A stretch of 8,374 nt of DNA from Geopsychrobacter sp. (GTDB taxonomy: Bacteria > Desulfobacterota > Desulfuromonadia > Desulfuromonadales > Geopsychrobacteraceae): assembly GCA_030620915.1 (NCBI GenBank), contig JAUXIR010000047.1:1-8374 (forward strand). The letters run 5' to 3'. The translations under genes and the position numbers were made by a program. Shown piece after piece: positions 1 to 5,410 of the stretch (position 1 is the first letter of the stretch; the number at the start of each line of letters is the position of its first letter). The notes under the pieces are model-generated. The model was not told the DNA's origin, ran no database searches, and saw only the letters and a list, made by a program, of their open reading frames with translations.

Positions 1-900
1 AGCGGGCTCTTCCCCCAAAGCAGCGACATCGGAAGCGAAACCGATCGTCTCTTCTGCAACTTCTTCGATGATAGCGTCATCATCGAGTTCAAGGATGTCA
101 TCTTCATCAAGCTCAAGAATTTCATCCTCAGGTTCTTCTTCAACCACCGGGGTAAGCTCTTCAACCACCGGGGTAAGCTCTTCCACAACCGGAGGACGCT
201 CTTCAATAACCGGCTCAGTAACTTCCACCACAGCAACCTCTGGCCGAAGATCCTCCTCTTCGAAGGTCACAGCATCCCAGATATCATCACCAGCAACAGC
301 AGGCTCTTCAAGGACGGGAGTCTCAAAACTGATGCTATCTTCAACGGCGGCCGGTTCAGGGGTTTCAAAACTGACGGTCTCTTCAACGGCGGCCGGCTCG
401 AGGGTTTCAAAACTGACCGTCTCTTCAACGGCGACCGGTTCAGGGGTTTCAAAACTGACAGTCTCTTCAACGGCGGCCGGTTCGAGCGCGGATTCAATGA
501 TTGGTGCGGTTACATCCGATACGCTTTCTGGAACAGCTGCCAACAGCTCTTCAACCTTATTGATTAAGGCCTGCGACTCGAATGGCTTCGTCAGCCAGCC
601 ATCGGCACCGGCAGCCTCAGCCTTGCTCTCATCAAAATGTTCGAAAGCACCGGGCAGTAACAAGACTGGAACCGTGCCCAGATTCGCGTCATTTTTGATT
701 TCACGGCAAAGTTCAAAGCCGTCCTTTCCAGGCATGCCAATATCAGCTATCACCAGGTCGGGAAATTCCTTACGCGCCAAAGCGAGAGCATCATCACCAT
801 TATCGGCAATCAGAAGTTGATAATCCAGATTGGCAAAAACGATTCCGACAACCTTCTGGATTGTCAGGCTGTCATCAGCCAGAAGCAGTTTCTTCAACAT
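1..900 (-). CDS. Response regulator: receiver domain plus long acidic repeat linker (partial, C-terminus beyond window)
   Basis: The first 300 residues are present and the frame stays open to base 1. Residues 1-120 form a CheY-like receiver: acidic pair D9/D10, phospho-acceptor D53 in ADIGMPGKDG, and conserved K105 in LTKPFES. The usual switch Thr/Ser is Pro83 (VLLLPGAF), which is atypical. From about residue 125 the protein becomes Glu/Pro/Val-rich and probably disordered, with four 14-residue repeats (residues 140-195), PVVEELT repeats (about 233-254) and two ILELD-type acidic repeats (261-276). No DNA-binding domain is seen in the visible part. The start is fixed by an AGGAGG (complement of 907-912) six bases upstream. 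It follows two CheW-like genes after a 37-bp gap, so it is probably the output of that group. Receiver plus Pro/Glu-rich tail recalls Myxococcus motility regulators such as RomR, but this is only an architectural resemblance. The output domain, if any, is off the window. Confidence 0.93.
   Translation of the reverse strand, partial: MLKKLLLADDSLTIQKVVGIVFANLDYQLLIADNGDDALALARKEFPDLVIADIGMPGKDGFELCREIKNDANLGTVPVLLLPGAFEHFDESKAEAAGADGWLTKPFESQALINKVEELLAAVPESVSDVTAPIIESALEPAAVEETVSFETPEPVAVEETVSFETLEPAAVEETVSFETPEPAAVEDSISFETPVLEEPAVAGDDIWDAVTFEEEDLRPEVAVVEVTEPVIEERPPVVEELTPVVEELTPVVEEEPEDEILELDEDDILELDDDAIIEEVAEETIGFASDVAALGEEPA
73..120 (-). repeat. 24-bp acidic tandem repeat (ILELDEDD / ILELDDDA)
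   Basis: Codons 97-120 encode ILELDEDD and codons 73-96 encode ILELDDDA, giving two adjacent 8-residue acidic units in the response-regulator linker. They could be a short interaction motif or simple low-complexity expansion; the sequence does not decide. Confidence 0.7.
141..203 (-). repeat. 21-bp in-frame tandem repeat (PVVEELT), two exact copies plus one degenerate
   Basis: Bases 141-161 and 162-182 are identical; 183-203 is a diverged third copy. They encode successive PVVEELT-like heptads in the response-regulator linker and are independent of the 42-bp array. Confidence 0.85.
316..483 (-). repeat. Four tandem 42-bp in-frame repeats (14 residues each)
   Basis: The units are 442-483, 400-441, 358-399 and 316-357. 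Each encodes a version of EPAAVEETVSFETP. The first three differ by single residues (EPVAVEE..., ...FETL); the fourth is EPAAVEDSISFETP. DNA identity between units is high, including third positions, which suggests recent duplication or gene conversion. Because the period is a multiple of three, copy number can change without breaking the frame. Confidence 0.93.
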
Positions 901-906
901 TCGATG

Positions 907-912
907 CCTCCT
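907..912 (-). promoter_or_regulatory. Shine-Dalgarno of the response regulator
   Basis: The minus strand reads AGGAGG six bases before the ATG at 900. It is a perfect anti-16S match and settles the start of the receiver protein. Confidence 0.8.
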
Positions 913-937
913 CGCACCAGGTGTATGTCCCATCAAT

Positions 938-1357
938 TCAGGGACGAATCAGACTCAGCATAAAAATATCAGCGTTCAACACCTGATAATGATTGTCACG
1001 GTAATTCACGCTATCAGGAAAAAAATCAGCTGTTTCTTGGCCAGACACTATCCGTTCACAACGATTTTCCGCCACAATTCCGACGGTTGTGTCGGCAGGC
1101 AGAGCAACGGGTCCATACTCGGTTGCAATCAAAACCTTAAAACCGGCGCTTAACCCTTTACCAACCACAACACCCGGCAACCAGTTCGAATCGAGCAGTG
1201 GGATAATTTCATCGTCAAGAACAAGCATCCCGGCCATTCCATCAGGAATCAACGGCAAGGTCGTACAAAATCCACGATCAACAACACGCAAAAGACGATC
1301 TAAAGGGACAGCGTAACCACAATCCGCCAGCCGAAAAAGTCCAAGCTTTCTGCTCAT
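938..1357 (-). CDS. CheW-like chemosensory adaptor, second of pair (139 aa)
   Basis: This is a single CheW-like domain filling the whole protein, with no membrane segment. Recognisable parts are an N-terminal strand with the G-Y-A-V-P core (residues 14-18), the loop LPLIPDGMAGMLVLDDEIIPLLD (about 34-56), matching the CheW pattern of a short sub-barrel followed by I-P-hydrophobic-hydrophobic-D, and a late LPADTTVGIVAE strand (about 86-97). CheW proteins tether receptors to the CheA kinase in cytoplasmic signalling arrays. At 139 residues it is slightly short for the family. Its ATG overlaps the stop of the preceding CheW-like gene by four bases (ATGA), which implies translational coupling, and the response regulator follows 37 bp later. 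It has little resemblance to its neighbour beyond the fold, so the two are probably not a recent duplication. It is too diverged for a specific gene name. Confidence 0.85.
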   Translation of the reverse strand: MSRKLGLFRLADCGYAVPLDRLLRVVDRGFCTTLPLIPDGMAGMLVLDDEIIPLLDSNWLPGVVVGKGLSAGFKVLIATEYGPVALPADTTVGIVAENRCERIVSGQETADFFPDSVNYRDNHYQVLNADIFMLSLIRP

Positions 1358-1788
1358 CCCCCTACCCCGGCGTAGCAGGCCGACAGATCCAGTCGTAAAA
1401 AAGGGACCCCAGCATGCAGTGTTATTTGATTAAAGCAACGCCAGCCTTCTGCCTGCAACAAACGAGGGACAGGGCGATCATTCATTGCCGTTGCCGAGTA
1501 AAAGCCTTCCACCCGGTCAATCAACAGGCCCCAATTCCCCTCACGACTGCTCAAGACCAGAACCACATCCGGCGAAACCGATGGAATGCCAAGCCGTCCG
1601 GCCAGATCGACCACTGGTATCATGGTCCTTCGAAAAGGGAGTGCCCCAATGACCGAGAACAGTGGATCGACATGCCTGTAATCTATCAGTCCGGTGACCT
1701 GCTCACGTACTTCAATCAATTCACTTAGATTGAGACAGAATCCAACCGTTCCAATTCGAAAGAGCAGCCTGCGAGCGATTGCATCCAT
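1354..1788 (-). CDS. CheW-like chemosensory adaptor, first of pair (144 aa)
   Basis: This is a CheW-domain protein without fused modules. It opens with LLFRIGTVGFCLNLSELIEVRE (residues 8-29), the CheW first strands ending at the position where canonical members carry the V-x-E-V/I segment. LPFRRTMIPVVDLAGRLGI (50-68) matches the typical P-hydrophobic-hydrophobic-D-L core, and WGLLIDRVEGFYSA (86-99) matches the canonical G-hydrophobic-hydrophobic-V-D-x-V strand. Such proteins bridge receptors and CheA. It is the first gene after a promoter-like sequence at 1841-1870, and its stop overlaps the next start (ATGA). The start is the only in-frame one: upstream codons contain no ATG/GTG/TTG before a TGA, and a GGAAG lies about ten bases ahead. 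No CheA or receptor gene is near, so the partner kinase is unknown. Confidence 0.87.
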   Translation of the reverse strand: MDAIARRLLFRIGTVGFCLNLSELIEVREQVTGLIDYRHVDPLFSVIGALPFRRTMIPVVDLAGRLGIPSVSPDVVLVLSSREGNWGLLIDRVEGFYSATAMNDRPVPRLLQAEGWRCFNQITLHAGVPFLRLDLSACYAGVGG

Positions 1789-1840
1789 ACCTTGGAAACT
1801 TCCGTAAGAATCGGTTCATTCGACGCCTGAAACCGCGCTA

Positions 1841-1870
1841 ACGCTAGCATACTGGTTTTCTGAGTGTCAA
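1841..1870 (-). promoter_or_regulatory. Putative sigma-70-type promoter for the CheW-CheW-regulator group
   Basis: The minus strand has a perfect TTGACA -35 (complement of 1865-1870), an 18-base spacer and a weak TAGCGT -10 (complement of 1841-1846) preceded by TG one base upstream (TGC-TAGCGT), as in an extended -10 element. It lies in the 118-bp gap between dgt and the first CheW gene and would give a leader of roughly 45-50 nt. The perfect -35 is the main support; the -10 is poor. Confidence 0.5.
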
Positions 1871-1872
1871 GT

Positions 1873-1888
1873 TTTTCCCTAGGGAAAA
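1873..1888. promoter_or_regulatory. Perfect 16-bp palindrome, candidate operator
   Basis: TTTTCCCTAGGGAAAA is fully self-complementary with no loop and ends two bases upstream of the putative -35 box. A loopless palindrome beside a promoter suits a dimeric DNA-binding protein better than an RNA hairpin. There is no T-tract on the dgt-distal side, so it is unlikely to be the dgt terminator. The binding protein is unknown. Confidence 0.4.
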
Positions 1889-1906
1889 TCAATGGGTTAC
1901 CTCAAC

Positions 1907-2947
1907 TCATAGGGGCTTCCATGGCTGCGGCAAAAAGAGGCGACTATAGAGTGCCAGCGCAAAGCGATCGGTCATTCCGGCGATAAAATCTGCGACCGAG
2001 ACCTCTATTGAATCTCCTGGGTATCGATGTCCGCCGGCAGAGACAAAATCGGTCTCGTTATCAACAAAATAGTTAAAGAGTTCACGCAACATGCGCGAGG
2101 CCTTAACAAAATCACTATGGACAGCGTCAACCTCGTAGACCCTCTCAAACAACCATGCTCTCAAGGCGCGAATTGCAGCATCCATCTCCGCTGAAATTCG
2201 GATCTGTGAACCATCCACGGACAGGGATTGCTCGATCAGATCACTAACCATCCGCCCAATCCGGTGCGCATGTGAATCACCAACGACCCTGACAATCTCC
2301 AGCGGCAGATCATCCTGCCTTATGATTCCCCCACGGATAGCATCGTCCAGGTCATGATTCACATAGGCAACGATATCGGCCAAGCGGACAATCTGCCCCT
2401 CTAGAGTCATCGCGCGTGAATCAACATCTGGTGCCAGCAGAGGACCACGGCCCTTTGAGTGCTTAAGAATTCCATCTCGCACCTCCTGGGTTAAATTAAG
2501 GCCCACACCGTCCTTTTCAAGGGAATCGACAACCCGCAAACTCTGGACAACGTGTCTGAAGCCGCCCGGAACCAGTCCATCCAGCACCCTTTCACCCGCA
2601 TGGCCAAAAGGGGTATGGCCCAAATCATGCCCCAGGGCGATGGCCTCAGTCAGGTCTTCATTAAGAGCAAGCGCGCGTGCCACGGTACGCGCAACTTGTG
2701 AAACTTCAAGGGTATGAGTCAGGCGCGTCCGATAGTGGTCTCCTTCCGGAGAAAGAAAAACCTGGGTTTTATGCTTGAGTCGACGAAACGATTTTGAGTG
2801 TAAGATACGATCTCGATCATGCTGAAAAACCGTTCTTACACTGCAGGGATCTTCTTCTCTCTGGCGACCCACAGAATTCCGACTGTGGCAAGCATGGTCG
2901 GAAAGAATCGTTTCCTCACGAGCTTCAATATGTTTGCGAATATTCAT
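1907..2947 (-). CDS. dgt: Deoxyguanosinetriphosphate triphosphohydrolase-like protein (HD superfamily)
   Basis: It hydrolyses a dNTP to the deoxynucleoside and inorganic triphosphate, limiting dNTP pools in the cytoplasm. The HD metal site is visible: H78 in YRTRLTHTLEV, H107-D108 in the GHDLGHTPFGH signature, and D191 in LADIVAYVNHDLDDA. SFRRLKHKTQVF (residues 53-64) just before it is the standard N-terminal family motif. At 346 residues it matches the shorter dGTPase-like class rather than the roughly 500-residue E. coli enzyme, so the true substrate may be other dNTPs. I chose the ATG at 2947: it gives the usual MNIRK...EAREE N-terminus and has GAGG eight bases upstream (complement of 2956-2959). 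The ATG at 2977 has no ribosome site. The upstream gene is closed off by a terminator, so dgt probably has its own promoter in the 2948-3039 stretch, though I see only a lone TAATAT there. It neighbours deoB/deoC, which also handle deoxyribose compounds. Confidence 0.94.
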   Translation of the reverse strand: MNIRKHIEAREETILSDHACHSRNSVGRQREEDPCSVRTVFQHDRDRILHSKSFRRLKHKTQVFLSPEGDHYRTRLTHTLEVSQVARTVARALALNEDLTEAIALGHDLGHTPFGHAGERVLDGLVPGGFRHVVQSLRVVDSLEKDGVGLNLTQEVRDGILKHSKGRGPLLAPDVDSRAMTLEGQIVRLADIVAYVNHDLDDAIRGGIIRQDDLPLEIVRVVGDSHAHRIGRMVSDLIEQSLSVDGSQIRISAEMDAAIRALRAWLFERVYEVDAVHSDFVKASRMLRELFNYFVDNETDFVSAGGHRYPGDSIEVSVADFIAGMTDRFALALYSRLFLPQPWKPL

Positions 2948-2955
2948 AGGGCAGG

Positions 2956-2959
2956 CCTC
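2956..2959 (-). promoter_or_regulatory. Shine-Dalgarno deciding the dgt start
   Basis: The minus strand reads GAGG eight bases before the ATG at 2947. The alternative in-frame ATG thirty bases further upstream has no comparable site. Confidence 0.6.
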
Positions 2960-3011
2960 AATCTGGTAACTCCACATCAGAAGGATATTAAGTTACCCCC
3001 AAAAGAGCGAG

Positions 3012-3025
3012 TAGCGATACCGCTA
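3012..3025. repeat. Short inverted repeat in the dgt upstream region
   Basis: TAGCG and CGCTA flank a 4-base centre in the 5' region of dgt, between the terminator and the gene. It could be a small operator half-site pair or chance; five-base arms are weak evidence. Confidence 0.25.
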
Positions 3026-3039
3026 AAAATAAAATCCAA

Positions 3040-3075
3040 AAAAAAACGCCCTCTCATCGAAGAGGGCGTTTTTTT
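3040..3075 (-). terminator. Strong intrinsic terminator after the DUF2914 gene (sequence is bidirectional)
   Basis: The arms 3047-3054 (CGCCCTCT) and 3061-3068 (AGAGGGCG) pair perfectly around a 6-base loop. The stem is extended by seven A:T pairs and flanked by a T-run on either strand. It begins nine bases past the DUF2914 stop and closes the argJ-deoC-deoB-DUF2914 run, insulating dgt. The T-tracts on both strands mean it could also stop plus-strand transcription, but no plus-strand gene is seen. Confidence 0.93.
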
Positions 3076-3083
3076 CAAAAATA

Positions 3084-3458
3084 TCAGTCAACCAGAAACT
3101 TACCCCGTGCCAATTCATTTCCGGCCGAATCGACAACCCGAACCTCCCACTCCCCTTTCCCCTCAGGAATCATTTTTTTGGATGAATAGGTTCGCCATTT
3201 TGCCGAGCGGACAGGCAAGCTGACACGAGCCATCTCCCGCCCCTGATAAAGCCAGACGTGATCAATGCTGGTCTCTGTTGTCGCGCCCTCAATCAGAGTA
3301 AAGCAATAGAGCTTTCCTTGCTGCGCCGGATAGATTTCGACCCGGTCCACGGGTGCTCGGTCACTGACCAGCGTTGTGATGACAACATCGTCAACCGTCA
3401 TGGCAACAGCGTATAGCGGGCAGGCCAGCAACAGCAAAATCAAAAACAATCGCTTCAT
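3084..3458 (-). CDS. Small exported DUF2914-domain protein, function unknown
   Basis: This is a 124-residue protein with an export signal: MKR followed by a hydrophobic run (FLILLLLACPLYAVA). Cleavage by signal peptidase I after AVA (residue 19) is the simplest reading. LLAC at 10-13 also fits a loose lipobox, so a lipoprotein anchored at Cys13 is possible. The mature part matches the DUF2914 pattern: LYCFTLIEGA (50-59), a W/Y-rich HVWLYQGREMARVSLPV (67-83), KWRTYSSKK (87-95) and GEWEVRVVD (102-110), ending in a short strand. No catalytic residues are evident and the family role is not known to me. I chose the ATG at 3458 because GGGAG lies six bases upstream and the signal peptide then starts correctly; a TTG at 3509 would bury it. 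It is the last gene before a strong terminator, 72 bp behind deoB, probably co-transcribed with it. Confidence 0.85.
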   Translation of the reverse strand: MKRLFLILLLLACPLYAVAMTVDDVVITTLVSDRAPVDRVEIYPAQQGKLYCFTLIEGATTETSIDHVWLYQGREMARVSLPVRSAKWRTYSSKKMIPEGKGEWEVRVVDSAGNELARGKFLVD

Positions 3459-3530
3459 ACATCTCTCCCTTTGGTCACCTAAATTGTTAGCATTCACAGC
3501 CTGGGGCAAGAAGTCCTTCCCCGTGCAAGT

Positions 3531-4700
3531 CTACAGCTCATCCAAAAAACTTGTACCAGAATCCTGTTCCAGGGCAAATATCTCCGCCAGAGTTGCGGCG
3601 ACATCTGCAAAGCTACTACGCACACCGAGGCTTTGTCCTCGCCCCATCTGATGCGACCAGGCCAACAACGGCACATATTCACGGCAATGATCAGTCCCCG
3701 GTGTAAGCGGATCACAACCATGGTCAGCTGTAATCAGGAGCAAATCATAAGTCGATAATTTTTGAAAAAGTTGCGGGAGCTGTTGATCAAATTCGCGCAA
3801 GGCCCCGGCGAAGCCTGGGGGATCAAGCCGATGCCCGTAGAGCATATCGAAGTCTACCAGATTGGTAAATATCAAACCGTCCTGCTGATGGTCCAGAGTT
3901 TGAAGTACTGCGGCCATCCCCTCAGAATTATTCCGGGATGACAGACTCAGGTCAAGACCACGGCCAGCAAACAAGTCTCCAATCTTGCCTATTCCACAAG
4001 TCGGCACAGCCGCGTCCTGGAGGAGATCAAGCATTGTTTCACCGGTCGGCTCTACCGGAAAATCGTGCCGCCTCGAGGTCCGCTTGAAATTCTCGGCACT
4101 ATCACCCATAAAGGGCCTGGCGATCACCCGGCACAAGCCATAGGGACGTAGCATCTCAAGGGATTGCTCACAGAGCTGGTAGAGTTGCGCCGGCGGGAGG
4201 ATATCTTCATGGGCAGCAATCTGAAATACCGAGTCGCTGCTGGTATAAACAATCGGCCGTTTGCTGGCAAGGTGCTCTTCGCCTAACTGACGTAAAATAT
4301 CAGTTCCGCTAGCGGCAGTATTCCCCAACGGTTCGAGTCCGGCCAGAGCAGTAAATTTTTGGATGATTTCAGCGGGGAACCCGCCGGGGAAACAGGTAAA
4401 GGGACTGGTTTTCACGAGCCCCGCAATCTCCCAGTGTCCCGTGACTGAATCCTTACCGGCGCTTCTGGGTGCCATCTTACCCCAGCAGGCCCCTGGGCTC
4501 CGTTGAGGAGGAACGCCCTTAATTGGACAGATATTCCCCAACCCCATCTGCTGCAGGTTCGGCAAATCGAGACCGCCGACGGCTTCGGCGACATGCGGCA
4601 GTGTCGCAGCATTCTCATCGCCATAGTCGCTCGCATCGGGTAAAGCACCGACCCCGACACCATCAAGAACAATAAGGACGACTCGCCTGAAACCGTTCAT
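3531..4700 (-). CDS. deoB: Phosphopentomutase
   Basis: It interconverts (deoxy)ribose-1-phosphate and -5-phosphate, linking nucleoside phosphorolysis to DeoC and the pentose phosphates. It is a two-Mn enzyme of the alkaline phosphatase superfamily. At 389 residues it is near the usual length (about 390-410). Metal ligands are all visible: D13 in LIVLDGVGVGALPDA, D285 and H290 in LVDFDMLYGHR, D326-H327 in TADHGCDP, and H338 in GTDHCREYVPLL. T87 in GKDSVTGHWE is the phosphorylated active-site threonine. The ATG at 4700 overlaps the deoC stop (ATGA) and is preceded by AGAGGAAG. The GTG eight codons earlier would put an extra MVCCAKRK before the conserved N-terminus. Tight coupling to deoC fits their consecutive reactions. 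No nucleoside phosphorylase gene accompanies them here. Confidence 0.97.
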   Translation of the reverse strand: MNGFRRVVLIVLDGVGVGALPDASDYGDENAATLPHVAEAVGGLDLPNLQQMGLGNICPIKGVPPQRSPGACWGKMAPRSAGKDSVTGHWEIAGLVKTSPFTCFPGGFPAEIIQKFTALAGLEPLGNTAASGTDILRQLGEEHLASKRPIVYTSSDSVFQIAAHEDILPPAQLYQLCEQSLEMLRPYGLCRVIARPFMGDSAENFKRTSRRHDFPVEPTGETMLDLLQDAAVPTCGIGKIGDLFAGRGLDLSLSSRNNSEGMAAVLQTLDHQQDGLIFTNLVDFDMLYGHRLDPPGFAGALREFDQQLPQLFQKLSTYDLLLITADHGCDPLTPGTDHCREYVPLLAWSHQMGRGQSLGVRSSFADVAATLAEIFALEQDSGTSFLDEL

Positions 4701-5410
4701 CTTCCTCTTTGCACAGCACACCACTGCTGCATGATTTCAACACCTGCGCTGGTTCCGATACGGCTAGCCCCGGCTTCTTGCATCTGGCGTAATCCAGCAA
4801 GGCTACGAATTCCGCCTGCAGCCTTGACTCCGATCCGTCCCCCGGCGACCTCAGCCAGAAGACGAACATCTTCAATAATTGCCCCGGAGGGGCCAAAACC
4901 AGTCGAAGTCTTGACGTAAGCAGCACCGGCACGCACAACGGCATCGGTCAATGCAATCTTCTGCTGCCTACCTAGGTAACAACATTCGATAATAACCTTT
5001 ATCCTGGCGCCAGGTGCGGCCAGCACGACCTGAGCGATCTCCTCTTCGACCAGCGAAAAATCACCGGCAAGAGCATGGCCGATCTGGATCACCATATCAA
5101 TCTCGGCACAGCCGAGACATTCCAGTTCAGCGGCCTGTTGCACCTTGGATATCGTAGTCGCATAACCACAGGGAAATCCAACAACACTGGCTACCAGCGT
5201 TTCCGAGCCATAGAGACAGGCAACCGCACGCCTGACAAACACGGGCGGGATACACACCGCGGCGAAATTCCACTCTACGGCCTCCTCGCACAGCTGCTCG
5301 ATCTGTTGCAGATCTGTCTGCGGCCTCAGCAGTGTGTGGTCGATCAGCCTTGCCGGATTATCCAGCGTTACTTCAGGAGCGATAGTCGGCATTGATCTTG
5401 ACGTAGTCAT
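4697..5410 (-). CDS. deoC: Deoxyribose-phosphate aldolase
   Basis: It splits 2-deoxyribose-5-phosphate into acetaldehyde and glyceraldehyde-3-phosphate, the last step of deoxynucleoside breakdown. It is a class I aldolase with a TIM-barrel fold. The Schiff-base lysine is K167 in AYVKTSTGFGPSGA. D105 in AEIDMVIQIGH and K196 in IGVKAAGGIR complete the catalytic triad, and LIDHTLLRP (residues 22-30) marks the N-terminal end of the barrel. At 237 residues (numbered from 5410) it is of the compact bacterial class. The start is uncertain: ATG at 5410 gives a 38-bp overlap with argJ and ATG at 5392 a 20-bp overlap. Neither has a good ribosome site, and a TGA two codons before 5410 rules out anything longer. 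Expression is probably coupled to argJ translation. The 3' end overlaps deoB by four bases. Confidence 0.96.
   Translation of the reverse strand: MTTSRSMPTIAPEVTLDNPARLIDHTLLRPQTDLQQIEQLCEEAVEWNFAAVCIPPVFVRRAVACLYGSETLVASVVGFPCGYATTISKVQQAAELECLGCAEIDMVIQIGHALAGDFSLVEEEIAQVVLAAPGARIKVIIECCYLGRQQKIALTDAVVRAGAAYVKTSTGFGPSGAIIEDVRLLAEVAGGRIGVKAAGGIRSLAGLRQMQEAGASRIGTSAGVEIMQQWCAVQRGR

Noticed and set aside
316..483. Tandem array considered as a CRISPR
   Set aside because: The units abut directly with no unique spacers, lie in frame within a coding region, and no cas genes are present.
267..497. 76-codon minus-strand frame with PLKR-type repeats
   Set aside because: It is an alternative frame through the same 42-bp array, so any frame looks repetitive. 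The receiver frame carries the conserved domain.
68..820. 250-codon plus-strand open frame rich in Ser and Thr
   Set aside because: It is the antisense shadow of the response-regulator linker. Its apparent repeats mirror the real minus-strand repeats; the opposite frame has the receiver motifs and a ribosome site.
1873..1888. Palindrome considered as the dgt terminator
   Set aside because: It has no loop and no T-tract following on the minus strand. Its position beside a -35 box fits an operator better.
2819..3223. 134-codon plus-strand frame spanning dgt, the intergenic region and the DUF2914 gene
   Set aside because: It runs through the strong terminator and antisense to two well-supported genes, and encodes no recognisable motif.
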